This document shows positions 7,833 to 16,458 of a stretch of 64,000 bases of DNA, piece by piece. Every line of letters starts with the position of its first letter. The first letter of the stretch is position 1. The stretch is taken from the NCBI RefSeq assembly GCF_031585635.1, contig NZ_CP134197.1, forward strand, positions 1 to 64,000, read 5' to 3'. This DNA comes from Paraburkholderia sp. FT54 (GTDB taxonomy: Bacteria > Pseudomonadota > Gammaproteobacteria > Burkholderiales > Burkholderiaceae). The position numbers and the translations under genes are program-made. Below the pieces are notes generated by a model. That model searched no databases and was not told the DNA's origin. It was given only the letters and a program-made list of their open reading frames with translations.

Positions 7833-9296
7833 ATGAACGGAACACCGGCAGCGCACGGCTCCACGCATTGGCTGTTTCAGGGCGGCTTCGTGATCGATGG
7901 TAGTGGGGCATCCCGTTTTCGCGCCGACGTGCGCGTCGAAAACGGCCGCATCAGTGAAATCGGCACGGACCTCGGGCCGCGCGGGGCGGCATGCATCGAC
8001 GCGTCCGGGCGCATCGTCGCGCCCGGCTTTATCGACGTGCACACGCACGACGACGAATCCGTCCTGTCGGCGCCGCAGATGCTGTCCAAGATAAGCCAGG
8101 GCGTGACGACCGTCGTGGTGGGCAATTGCGGGATCAGTCTCGCGCCGCTCGTGCATTCGAACGTGCCGCCGCCGCTGACTTTGCTGGGCGGCTCCGGCAA
8201 GCACGTCTTTCCAACGATGCAGGCCTACGCGCAAGCCGTCGACGCTGCACGCCCGGCGGTGAATGTCGCGGCCCTCGTTGGCCACTCGACATTGCGCGTC
8301 GCGACCATGGACGACCCCTACCGCGCCGCGACGCGCGCGGAGCAGGCGAGGATGGCGGAGTTGATGCGCGAAGCGATGGCCGCCGGTGCGACCGGGCTCA
8401 GCACGGGCCTTTTCTACGACACGAACGCGGCGGCGGACGTTGCCGAGGTCACCATGCTGGCGCGTATCGCCGCCGAAGCCGGAGGCGTTTATACCGCGCA
8501 CATCCGCAACGAAGCCGAGGACGTGATCGCCTCACTGGACGAAGCGTTCACGGCCGCGCGAGATGCCGCTCTGCCCGTGGTGATCTCACATCACAAGTGC
8601 GCGGGGCCGACCAACTGGGGACGCTCCGTCGAAACACTCGCACATATCGACGCCGCGCGGCGCACGCAGCCGATCGGCCTCGATGCGTACCCCTACATCG
8701 CCGGCTCGACGATTCTGCGCCCGGACCTGGTGGACGGCATCATCGAAATCATGGTGACGTGGTCGGAGCCTTACCCTGAAATGAGCGGGCGCTCGCTCGC
8801 CGACATCGCGCAGGAGTGGCAATGCAGCCAGAAAGAAGCTTGCGAGCGTCTACAGCCGGGCGGCGCGAGTTACTTCCAGATGCGTGAGGACGACGTGCGC
8901 CGCGTCCTGCAATACGAGGCGACGATGATCGGCTCAGACGGCCTGCCGCACGATCGTCATCCGCACCCACGCCTGTGGGGGACCTTTCCGCGCGTGCTAG
9001 GCCATTACGCTCGTGAACTGGGTTTGTTCCCGCTGGAGGAAGCCGTGCGCCGCATGACCGGCCTGTCCGCACGCCGTTTCAATCTGCTGGATCGCGGCGA
9101 GATCGCGGTCGGCAAGCACGCGGACCTCGTCGTGTTCGATCCGGATTTCGTGATTGACCGCGCCACCTATGCGCAGCCGACCACGCCGGCCGCCGGCATC
9201 GACAGTGTCATGGTGAGCGGCTCGATGACTTACCACGCACAGGGTCCAACCGGCATTCGGGCCGGCAGGTTCCTGCGTCTCGGGAACCGCTCATGA
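7833..9296 (+). CDS. N-acyl-D-amino-acid deacylase (D-aminoacylase family amidohydrolase)
   Basis: A 487-aa amidohydrolase-superfamily enzyme that should remove the acyl group from N-acyl-D-amino acids in the cytoplasm. Motifs in order: GFIDVHTHDD (metal His at about 70 and 72), VGNCGISLAP, TAHIRNEAEDV, VVISHHKCAG, and MIGSDGLPHDRHPHPRLWGTFPR near the end, the signature of D-aminoacylase rather than of dihydropyrimidinases. The frame is open from 7680, but ATG at 7833 matches the family N-terminus and lies after the operators. The stop overlaps the next start by 4 bp (ATGA), so it is translationally coupled to the ABC permease. Acyl and amino-acid specificity cannot be read. Confidence 0.9.
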   Translation: MNGTPAAHGSTHWLFQGGFVIDGSGASRFRADVRVENGRISEIGTDLGPRGAACIDASGRIVAPGFIDVHTHDDESVLSAPQMLSKISQGVTTVVVGNCGISLAPLVHSNVPPPLTLLGGSGKHVFPTMQAYAQAVDAARPAVNVAALVGHSTLRVATMDDPYRAATRAEQARMAELMREAMAAGATGLSTGLFYDTNAAADVAEVTMLARIAAEAGGVYTAHIRNEAEDVIASLDEAFTAARDAALPVVISHHKCAGPTNWGRSVETLAHIDAARRTQPIGLDAYPYIAGSTILRPDLVDGIIEIMVTWSEPYPEMSGRSLADIAQEWQCSQKEACERLQPGGASYFQMREDDVRRVLQYEATMIGSDGLPHDRHPHPRLWGTFPRVLGHYARELGLFPLEEAVRRMTGLSARRFNLLDRGEIAVGKHADLVVFDPDFVIDRATYAQPTTPAAGIDSVMVSGSMTYHAQGPTGIRAGRFLRLGNRS

Positions 9297-10231
9297 GACC
9301 ATCACTGTCGTTATCGTCCGGCAACCAGCGCGTGCGCAGCAAACGTATCGGCTACGATCGCCGCGCATTCGCCTGGCTGCTCAACACACCGGCGCTCCTC
9401 GCGATCGTCCTGCTTTCGGCGTTTCCGATAGCCTACTCGGCGTGGATCAGCCTGCACCGCTACAACCTCCAGCGTCCGCGGGCTTTCAAGTTCGTCGGCC
9501 TGTCGAACTACAGCGACATACTGCAGTCGTCCGAGTTCTGGGCCGCCCTGCGGATCACCGCCGTGTACACGGTGCTGGTGGTCCTGTTGGTGGTGGTGTT
9601 CGGCATCCTGATCGCGCTGCTGCTGAACCGCGAGTTTCCCGGCCGCGCGCTGGTGCGCACGCTGGTCCTGCTACCTTGGGCTATTCCGCCCGTGGTGAAC
9701 GGCCTGATGTGGCAATGGATCTATGACGCCAAGGTGGGCGCGCTCAACGGCCTGCTGGTCAGCCTTGGCTTGATCGACCAGTATCGCGGCTGGCTGTCCA
9801 CTCCCACCTCGGCCTTGCTCGCGCTCGTGTTCTCGGAAGTCTGGAGTCTGTTGCCGCTCGCCGTGATCCTGCTGCTCTCGGCGCTGCAGCGCATTCCCGC
9901 GGAGCTGTACGAGGCGGCAGGCATGGACGGCGCCAGCAGGTTCCAGCTGTTCCGCTACATCACGTTGCCGTGGCTTTCGCAGTCGCTGCTCGTCGTATTG
10001 ATCCTGCAGACGATGTCCGCGCTCCGGGCCTTCGACATCATTTATGTGCTGACAGCGGGCGGCCCCGGCACGGCCACTACCACGCTCACCTGGCAGACCT
10101 ACCTCACCACTTTCGACAACCTCGATTTCGGCCACGGCAATGCCTACGCCTGGCTGGTAAGCCTGATTACGCTGGGGCTCGCCCTGGCCTATTTCCGAGT
10201 GCTGTACGGACGTGGGGACTTTGAAGCATGA
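9293..10231 (+). CDS. CUT1 ABC transporter permease (MalF/UgpA-like)
   Basis: A 312-aa inner-membrane protein with six predicted membrane segments and the binding-protein-dependent transport motif EAAGMDGASRFQLFRYITLP that contacts the ATPase. LLNTPALLAIVLLSAFPIAYSAW is the first helix. Four-base ATGA overlaps couple it to the deacylase before it and to the second permease after it. It pairs with the MalG-like permease, the Tat-type binding protein and the MalK-like ATPase. CUT1 systems usually carry oligosaccharides or glycerol-phosphate, but the operon partners point to an acylated amino compound or amino-sugar conjugate. Confidence 0.92.
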   Translation: MRPSLSLSSGNQRVRSKRIGYDRRAFAWLLNTPALLAIVLLSAFPIAYSAWISLHRYNLQRPRAFKFVGLSNYSDILQSSEFWAALRITAVYTVLVVLLVVVFGILIALLLNREFPGRALVRTLVLLPWAIPPVVNGLMWQWIYDAKVGALNGLLVSLGLIDQYRGWLSTPTSALLALVFSEVWSLLPLAVILLLSALQRIPAELYEAAGMDGASRFQLFRYITLPWLSQSLLVVLILQTMSALRAFDIIYVLTAGGPGTATTTLTWQTYLTTFDNLDFGHGNAYAWLVSLITLGLALAYFRVLYGRGDFEA

Positions 10232-11127
10232 GCGCTCTTCTCAACTCGCTGGTCACACCTGCCGGTCGCCAATCGCGGCGCACGGTGTTCCTGATCGTGG
10301 CGGGGATTGCCGTCGCGGTCTACATCCTCGCGCCGTTCTGCTGGCTGCTGCTGACGAGTTTCATGCATGAACGTGACGCCCTGACAGTGCCGACGCAGTG
10401 GATTCCCCGCCATCCGACGCTCGAGCACTACAAGATGTTCTTTCATCCGTCGGGAACGAGCGCGATCGTCGGCGGCCGTGCTGCCGAGGAAATGCTTCCG
10501 GGCATGCTGAACTCGCTGATCGCCGCGCTCGGTACGGCCGCAGTCAACCTGGTGCTCGGCACGCTCGCGGGCTACAGCCTCGCTCGCCTGCGTTTTCGTG
10601 GGCAAGGCGCGCTGCTCGGTGTTTATCTCGGCTCGCGCATGGTCCCGGGTATCGCGCTGATCGTGCCGCTTTATCTGACGCTCAAGAATCTCGGTATGCT
10701 GGACCACCTGTCCGCGCTGGTCATCACCTATGTGACCTTCACGCTGCCGTTCACGATCTGGCTGCTGAAGAACTACTTTCAGACTATCCCGCGCTCGCTC
10801 GAAGAAGCCGCGCTGATGGACGGATGCAGCTGGTTTCAGATGCTCGTCAAGGTGCTGCTGCCCGTCGCCATGCCCGGACTCGTTTCTTCGGCCATGTTTG
10901 CGTTCATGACCGCGTGGAACGACTACCTGTTCGCCGTGATCCTGACGAGCACGACGGCGTCGAAAACCTTGCCGGTAGTCGTCGCGGGCTTCGCCACCGA
11001 CGTGACGACCCAACGGACGCTGATGGCGACGGGCGGCGTCCTGGCCATCATCCCGCCTCTGGCGCTGGCATTTCTGTTCCAGCGGCTGATCGTCCAGGGA
11101 CTGACAAGCGGTGCGGTGAAGGACTGA
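10228..11127 (+). CDS. CUT1 ABC transporter permease (MalG/UgpE-like)
   Basis: A 299-aa second permease with six predicted membrane helices and the EAA motif EEAALMDGCSWFQMLVKVLLP. The first helix follows a short basic N-terminus (RQSRRTVF). A 4-bp overlap joins it to the preceding permease. A periplasmic loop between the first two helices is slightly long compared with MalG. Confidence 0.92.
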   Translation: MSALLNSLVTPAGRQSRRTVFLIVAGIAVAVYILAPFCWLLLTSFMHERDALTVPTQWIPRHPTLEHYKMFFHPSGTSAIVGGRAAEEMLPGMLNSLIAALGTAAVNLVLGTLAGYSLARLRFRGQGALLGVYLGSRMVPGIALIVPLYLTLKNLGMLDHLSALVITYVTFTLPFTIWLLKNYFQTIPRSLEEAALMDGCSWFQMLVKVLLPVAMPGLVSSAMFAFMTAWNDYLFAVILTSTTASKTLPVVVAGFATDVTTQRTLMATGGVLAIIPPLALAFLFQRLIVQGLTSGAVKD

Positions 11128-11175
11128 CTATGGCAATCCGTTCAATGCAATCTCATGGCCTCAAGGAGGACCACG

Positions 11176-12522
11176 ATGTCGTCCAGTGAAGATTCCTATC
11201 ATGCGTTGTCCCGCCGCCGGTTTCTGACGATGTCCGCGCTCGCTGGCACGGGTGCGGCGCTCGGCGGCTTCGGGCTGATGTCCCCGGCGCGCGCAGCCGA
11301 AGTTTCGGTGCGATTCGCGGGCTGGGCGTTCGAGCCGCAGGTGGTCGAACAGCGGCTGCAGCAGTTCATGGCCGAGAATCCGGGCATCAAGGTGAACTAC
11401 TCGCCACTCGACATGCAGTTGTACAGCGAGAAGATGATCGCCCTGTTCAATGCCGGCTCCCAGCCGGACACGTTCTACGTACGTGACACGGACCTGGGCG
11501 CATGGGTCGACGCGGGCTGGCTGCAGCCGATCGACGGCTTGCCGAAGCTCGACGAATTGAATCGCGACATCTTTCCTTTCGACCGTCAGGCGCTTTTCTA
11601 CAAGGGCAAACAATACGGCACGCCATACTACGGCGACATCTACGTCTATATCTACGATCGCGCCGCGCTCGACAAGGCGGGTGTCAAAGCGGCGCCGGTG
11701 ACGCTCGATCAGCTCAAGAACGCGGCGCTGGAGGTCAAGAAAGCAGGCCTCGCCCAGTACCCGATCCTGAAGGGCTATAAAACGAACGTGGACGGGCTGA
11801 GCGAATTCTGGTCCATGGTGCTCGCCTCCGGCGGCCATCTGTTCAATCCCGCGATGGACCCCGTGTTTCCCAATGAAGACAAGACCGCGCTGACGGTGCT
11901 GCAATGGATGGTCGATGCGATGCATAGCTGGCAGATCCTCGATCCGCGTGGCCTCGAACTCGACGATACCCAGGTGCGCGACGCCTTCCTGAGTGGCCAG
12001 GGCATCTTCACGTCCAATGTCGGAAACGTCTTTCCTCGCTCCAACAATCCGCAGTACAGCAAGCGCGCCGGCAACATCCGCATGACGCGCTTTCCAGCCG
12101 TGAAGGATGTCGGCAAAGGACCGATGGGTTGGGCGCGCCTGTATGCCATGAGTTCGCAGACCAAAGCGCGCGACGCGGCCTGGCGTCTGATGTATTTCCT
12201 TGGCGGCAAGGATGCCAAGGGCCAGTACTCGTCCGCCCAGACGTGGTATCTCAAGTACGGCGTAGGGTATCCGTTCAAGCCGCTCGACAGTGATCCACAG
12301 ATCGCGGCCTCGCAGAAACAGTTGGGCTACGAGCCGGCGATCATCCAGCAGCAAATGGCGAATGCCCGCACACGCGAGAACATCGCCACGACCTGGTACA
12401 CCGAATGGGACCGCTTTACGCAGCAGCAGATTCAGGCTGTGTTGATGCGGCAGATCACGCCGATCGCGGCATTGACCGCCTCGGCGCAAAAAGCGCAACA
12501 ACTGAAGAAGGAAGCGAGTTAA
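11176..12522 (+). CDS. extracellular solute-binding protein with Tat signal (CUT1 family)
   Basis: A 448-aa periplasmic binding protein for the adjacent permeases. The N-terminus has SRRRFLTMSALAGTGAAL followed by a PARAAE cleavage region, a twin-arginine signal, suggesting folded export. The mature part begins VSVRFAGWAFEPQVVEQRL, the normal CUT1/UgpB-like first strand. The ATG at 11176 follows a perfect AAGGAGG (11163-11169) at 6 bp, better than the in-frame ATG at 11155. The stop overlaps the next start (TAATG at 12520-12524). Confidence 0.92.
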   Translation: MSSSEDSYHALSRRRFLTMSALAGTGAALGGFGLMSPARAAEVSVRFAGWAFEPQVVEQRLQQFMAENPGIKVNYSPLDMQLYSEKMIALFNAGSQPDTFYVRDTDLGAWVDAGWLQPIDGLPKLDELNRDIFPFDRQALFYKGKQYGTPYYGDIYVYIYDRAALDKAGVKAAPVTLDQLKNAALEVKKAGLAQYPILKGYKTNVDGLSEFWSMVLASGGHLFNPAMDPVFPNEDKTALTVLQWMVDAMHSWQILDPRGLELDDTQVRDAFLSGQGIFTSNVGNVFPRSNNPQYSKRAGNIRMTRFPAVKDVGKGPMGWARLYAMSSQTKARDAAWRLMYFLGGKDAKGQYSSAQTWYLKYGVGYPFKPLDSDPQIAASQKQLGYEPAIIQQQMANARTRENIATTWYTEWDRFTQQQIQAVLMRQITPIAALTASAQKAQQLKKEAS

Positions 12523-13313
12523 TGAGCGATTTCACACTTGAGCGCGACGGCGCTGATCCCACTGCCGTTTTCCTGCACGGGTTCTGTCAGTCGTCGGCGT
12601 ACTGGGAGCCAACCGCCGCGCGGCTCGCCGCCGCCGGCATTGCTTGTCTCGCGCCGGATCTGCCGGGCTTCGGCGCGTCGGCGGCCGAACCCGGTCCCTA
12701 CACGATGGCCGCGCTGGCGGACTCGGTCGCGCGTCTGCTCGATGCACGCGGCCTGTCCCGCATCACGTTGATCGGCGGATCGATGGGAGGCGTCGTTGCG
12801 CAGCAGTTCGTCTTGCGCTACCCGGAGCGCGTCACGCGCCTGCTGCTGGTCGCGACCGGCGCGATGGCAGCCGACCCCGCCGTGGCGCTCGCGAAGGCCG
12901 ATGCCATGGCGGCCGCGCCCTGGGATGAAGCCGCGGTCGAGCCAATCGTGAACGGGTTCTTCCTCCGTCCTCCATCGGCTTCTGATCTGGCGAGGTTTCG
13001 CCGTATCGCGCTGAGCGCGGCGCAAGCCGCCGCCATCGAAGCAGCACGCTCCAATGCATCGAATAACACGCTCGATCAGCTCGCCTCCATCCGGGTGCCG
13101 ACGCTGATCATCCAGGGTCGGCACGACCGCGCGCGCACGCCCGAGCATGGAGCGCAGATGCGGGCAAGGATTGCAGGTGCTGCGTTGGCCGTCATCGAGG
13201 ACGCAGGCCATACGCCGCAACTCGAACAGCCGGACGCATTTCATGACGTTGCGTTGCCTTTCCTGCTCGCCGCACGCGTCGATCAACCGGTCGTCGGCCG
13301 GACCACAGTCTGA
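12522..13313 (+). CDS. alpha/beta hydrolase
   Basis: A 263-aa alpha/beta-hydrolase-fold enzyme. Oxyanion region VFLHGFCQSS, nucleophile elbow IGGSMGG (G-x-S-x-G), acid in LIIQGRHDRARTP, and catalytic His in DAGHTPQLEQP make a full triad. No signal peptide. Start ATG overlaps the stop of the binding-protein gene by one base, so it is part of the operon. Likely an esterase, lactonase or amidase acting on the imported compound or its product; a dehalogenase or C-C hydrolase cannot be excluded. Confidence 0.88.
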   Translation: MSDFTLERDGADPTAVFLHGFCQSSAYWEPTAARLAAAGIACLAPDLPGFGASAAEPGPYTMAALADSVARLLDARGLSRITLIGGSMGGVVAQQFVLRYPERVTRLLLVATGAMAADPAVALAKADAMAAAPWDEAAVEPIVNGFFLRPPSASDLARFRRIALSAAQAAAIEAARSNASNNTLDQLASIRVPTLIIQGRHDRARTPEHGAQMRARIAGAALAVIEDAGHTPQLEQPDAFHDVALPFLLAARVDQPVVGRTTV

Positions 13314-13329
13314 ACCACGGAGAATGTAG

Positions 13330-14100
13330 ATGATTCTGAATGAAATCGCGGGCAAGGTCTGCCTGGTGACCGGTGCGAGCCGCGGGATCGGCGCGGCGGT
13401 GGCACGCGGCCTCGGCGCGCGTGGCGCGAAAGTGATGGTTCATTACCGCAGCGGGCGCGCGCAAGCCGAGGCCGTGGTCGCCGACATCGAGCAGCATGGC
13501 GGCATCGCCCGCCTCGTGGAAGGCGACATCGCGCTGCACGACACCCCCGAGCGGCTGATTCGCGAAACCGTCGAGACCTTCGGGCGGCTGGACGTGTTGA
13601 TCAACAACGCCGGCGACCAGATCTCGCGCGTCAGCATCGCAGATTTTCCCGACGAGCTCTTCGAGCGCCATATGGCGATCAACGTGCGGCCTGTGTTCGC
13701 CGCATGTCGCGCGGCCGTGCGCCAGTTTCGCAGTCAGGCGAGCGGCGGCAATATCATCAACGTCAGCTCCGTCGCGGCACGCACCGGCGGCGGCGCGGGC
13801 TCGGCGGTGTATGCCGGCTCGAAGGCGTTCATGTCGACGTTTTCGCGTTCGATCGCAAAGGAACTCGCGCCGGAAGGCATCAGGGTGAACGTCGTCTCGC
13901 CCGGCGTGATCAAGACTGACTTGCAGGACCGCGTCACCTCGCCCGAACAACTGAAGGCCACCACGACGCAGATCCCGATGGCGCGCATCGGCGATCCGGA
14001 GGACTGCGTCGGAACCTTCCTTTACCTGTGCTCGGATCAGTTGAGCGGCTACGTGACCGGCCAGGTCGTCGAGGTCAACGGCGGTCTGCTGATGCCTTGA
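13330..14100 (+). CDS. SDR family oxidoreductase (FabG-like)
   Basis: A 256-aa classical short-chain dehydrogenase. TGASRGIG near residue 16 is the nucleotide-binding Gly motif, NNAG at about 93, catalytic Ser in INVSSVA and the YAGSK catalytic Tyr/Lys, and a C-terminal SGYVTGQVVEVNGG. An NADP preference is plausible from the R in HYRSGRAQAE after strand 2. It sits 16 bp after the hydrolase and 45 bp before the ATPase gene, so it belongs to the same transcript and probably oxidises or reduces an intermediate. Confidence 0.9.
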   Translation: MILNEIAGKVCLVTGASRGIGAAVARGLGARGAKVMVHYRSGRAQAEAVVADIEQHGGIARLVEGDIALHDTPERLIRETVETFGRLDVLINNAGDQISRVSIADFPDELFERHMAINVRPVFAACRAAVRQFRSQASGGNIINVSSVAARTGGGAGSAVYAGSKAFMSTFSRSIAKELAPEGIRVNVVSPGVIKTDLQDRVTSPEQLKATTTQIPMARIGDPEDCVGTFLYLCSDQLSGYVTGQVVEVNGGLLMP

Positions 14101-14145
14101 CGCGAGCGTCCCGCCATTCAAGTCCCCATTCCTGGAGTCATCGCT

Positions 14146-15234
14146 TTGGCAAACCTCAGCATTCACAACGTCAAAAAGTCCTACGGCTCTCACTCCGTCA
14201 TTCAAGATATCAGCGTGGATATCCCGGATGGAGAATTTGCGGTGCTCGTGGGTCCTTCCGGCTGCGGCAAGTCGACACTGCTGCGGATGATTGCGGGCCT
14301 CGAGGACATCACGGCGGGACAGATCCGCGTGGCGGGGCAGGTAGTGAACGACGTGTCGCCCAAGAACCGCGACATGGCAATGGTGTTCCAGAACTACGCG
14401 CTTTACCCGCACATGACGGTTGGGCAGAACATGGGGTTCTCGCTCAAGATCAGCAACGTACCGAAGGCGGAAATCGAGCAGCGCGTCGGGCGTGCCGCCG
14501 AGATTCTCGCCCTCGGTCCGCTCCTTGGACGCTATCCTCGCCAGCTCTCGGGCGGGCAACGCCAGCGCGTCGCGATGGGGCGGGCGATCGTGCGCGATCC
14601 GCAAGTCTTCCTGTTCGACGAGCCGCTGTCGAACCTCGATGCCAAACTGCGCGTCGCCATGCGCACCGAGATCAAGCAGCTTCATCAACGCTTGCGGACG
14701 ACGACCGTCTACGTCACTCACGATCAGGTCGAGGCGATGACGCTGGCCGACAGGATCGTGGTGATGCGCGACGGTGTCGTCGAACAGGTGGGTGCGCCGC
14801 TCGAAGTGTACGATCAGCCGCGCAACGTGTTTGTGGCAGGGTTCATCGGCTCGCCGGCCATGAACTTCCTGCGGGGCGCGCTTGTCGATGGCGACAAGGA
14901 AACCGTGTTCCGTTCCGATAGCGGCTTGACGGTGCGCCTCGGCCGCCAACTCACGGCGGACCGTTCAAGACCGGTGATCCTCGGAATTCGTCCCGAGCAT
15001 TTCGTCACCACAGCGGACGGCACGCCGACCGAAGTCGTGGTCGTCGAGACGACCGGGTCGGCCACGCAGGTGAATGTGCGTTACGGCAGCGACGAGATCG
15101 TCTGCGAGTTTCGCGAACGCGTTCTCGCGCGACCGGGAGAGCGCCTGTGCATCGCTCCGCTCCCGGAGGCCATACACCTGTTCGACGCTCAGACCGGCCG
15201 ACGTCTGCCGGCGCTCGACCGCTCCCTGTCCTGA
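14146..15234 (+). CDS. sn-glycerol-phosphate/maltose-type ABC transporter ATP-binding protein (UgpC/MalK-like)
   Basis: A 362-aa ATPase: Walker [10 protein letters not shown] (about residues 37-45), Q-loop [11 protein letters not shown], signature [14 protein letters not shown], Walker [14 protein letters not shown]-loop VTHDQ, then a C-terminal OB-fold regulatory domain (about 235-360) with GIRPEHF as in MalK/UgpC. It energises the two permeases at 9293-11127. The start is TTG at 14146 after CTGGAG. Last gene of the operon; a hairpin follows at 15249. Confidence 0.93.
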   Translation: MANLSIHNVKKSYGSHSVIQDISVDIPDGEFAVLVGPSGCGKSTLLRMIAGLEDITAGQIRVAGQVVNDVSPKNRDMAMVFQNYALYPHMTVGQNMGFSLKISNVPKAEIEQRVGRAAEILALGPLLGRYPRQLSGGQRQRVAMGRAIVRDPQVFLFDEPLSNLDAKLRVAMRTEIKQLHQRLRTTTVYVTHDQVEAMTLADRIVVMRDGVVEQVGAPLEVYDQPRNVFVAGFIGSPAMNFLRGALVDGDKETVFRSDSGLTVRLGRQLTADRSRPVILGIRPEHFVTTADGTPTEVVVVETTGSATQVNVRYGSDEIVCEFRERVLARPGERLCIAPLPEAIHLFDAQTGRRLPALDRSLS

Positions 15235-15248
15235 TGAACACGCCTTAC

Positions 15249-15280
15249 GGCTATCTTGCGCTGTACGGCGCAAGATAGCC
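15249..15280. terminator. bidirectional hairpin between convergent genes
   Basis: A perfect 13-bp stem (GGCTATCTTGCGC and its complement) with a 6-nt loop, placed between the ends of the ATPase gene and the LysR gene. No long T run on either side, so it is a hairpin terminator candidate rather than a textbook intrinsic terminator. Confidence 0.6.
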
Positions 15281-15297
15281 CCACGCCCTCCCGCCGA

Positions 15298-16197
15298 CTA
15301 CCCCGGAATAAGCACGCGACTGCGCGTGAGCACCTCTTTGGCCAGCTCCACGATGGTATCCGCGCCACTAAGACACTCTTCCTGATAGGCGACAAAGAAC
15401 CCTTGCTGCGTGATTGGCCGTTCAGTGTTGAGCACGTGAATCAGGCCGGAATCGATCTCCGCGCGCATTATCGCGGGCGACAACACGGCTGCCGCATGTC
15501 CGGCCGCAACCAGCCGCGACATCATCGACAGGGAATTGCATGAGCTGATGTTGTCCGGATTGCAACCGGCGCTGCGAAACCAGTTCATTACCAGCGAATG
15601 ATTCGATGAGGGTTGTGAGACGGTGATGATCGGCACCGACGCAAGATCGTGAGGCGCGATCTTGTTGTTGGGCACGAGTTGCGGCGACGCCACCCAGTGC
15701 AGATCCGTGTAGCCGATGGCGGTCTCGACCACGTGGGGCGCATCGGTGGAATCGTTCAGTATCGCAATGTCGAGTTCGTGCGCACCGAGCTTGCGTCCGA
15801 GCGCGACACCCACATCGATCGTAAGTTCGATTTTCATGTGCGGATAGCGCGTCTTGAGTTGCGTCAGCAGATCTGCCAGCCCGGCGTGGGCGATGGACTC
15901 GATCGCGCCGAGACGTAGCAGCCCGTACATGGGATCGGTGCGCTTCGCGATCTGTTCGAGTTTCTCGGCGAGCTTCAGCACCTGTTCCGCATTGGCGAGC
16001 GCATCGCGGCCGGCGAGCGTGAGTTCGGAGCGCGTCCGGCTGCGCGTGAAGAGCTGCACGCCGAGATGTTCTTCGAACTCCTGGATGCGTGCCGATATGG
16101 TCGGCTGCGTCAGATGTTGATGCCGCGCCGCCGCATGAAATCCTCCTAACCGCGCCACCCAGTAAAAGGTTTCAATTTGCTGCAGAGAAATACGCAT
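15298..16197 (-). CDS. LysR family transcriptional regulator
   Basis: A 299-aa LysR protein: winged HTH at residues 1-60 (ISLQQIETFYWVARLGGFHAA, then TQPTISARIQEFEEHLG), a linker helix, and an effector-binding domain (about 90-290). It is divergent from the porin/MFS operon, the usual LysR arrangement. A conserved element, ACTTTnGATTATC followed by a TATACT -10, is found before the porin gene and again before the leftward MFS operon at 24.9 kb. I infer that this regulator controls both. Effector unknown. Confidence 0.9.
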   Translation of the reverse strand: MRISLQQIETFYWVARLGGFHAAARHQHLTQPTISARIQEFEEHLGVQLFTRSRTRSELTLAGRDALANAEQVLKLAEKLEQIAKRTDPMYGLLRLGAIESIAHAGLADLLTQLKTRYPHMKIELTIDVGVALGRKLGAHELDIAILNDSTDAPHVVETAIGYTDLHWVASPQLVPNNKIAPHDLASVPIITVSQPSSNHSLVMNWFRSAGCNPDNISSCNSLSMMSRLVAAGHAAAVLSPAIMRAEIDSGLIHVLNTERPITQQGFFVAYQEECLSGADTIVELAKEVLTRSRVLIPG

Positions 16198-16228
16198 GAT
16201 CGAAGGTTTCTATCAGATGGTCTCGCTA

Positions 16229-16267
16229 ACTTTGATTATCTCCCGGAAAAATTGCATTCGTATACTC
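16229..16267 (+). promoter_or_regulatory. shared LysR-type promoter element, copy 1
   Basis: ACTTTGATTATCTCC (16229-16243) lies 32 bp upstream of TATACTC (16261-16267), a good -10 without a recognisable -35. The same pair with nearly the same spacing occurs on the minus strand at 24932-24971. A site overlapping the -35 position suits a LysR activator. Confidence 0.55.
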
Positions 16268-16458
16268 GGTGCACTCTCTGGTTGCCTCTCTATTGACACC
16301 GAAGTGTGGTGCATCGCTGGTCACTTGCAGCCAGACAGTCCGTAGGCTCTGATTGCCCCGCGCGCAATCTAACACTTTCCGGTCTCGAGATACGAAATGG
16401 TGCGCGGCTTATCACAAGATCGGCATATGAATCCTCTGACGATGAATTGGGAATCCTT

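Noticed and set aside
11161..12501. 446-aa open frame on the minus strand opposite the ABC binding protein
   Set aside because: Antisense shadow: the plus-strand gene has a Tat signal, ribosome-binding site and family motifs, while the antisense product is His/Arg-rich without any fold signature.
13192..14949. 585-aa open frame on the minus strand
   Set aside because: Spans the ends of three well-supported plus-strand genes; composition (Arg, Asp, His, Ala rich) is typical of antisense frames in GC-rich DNA.
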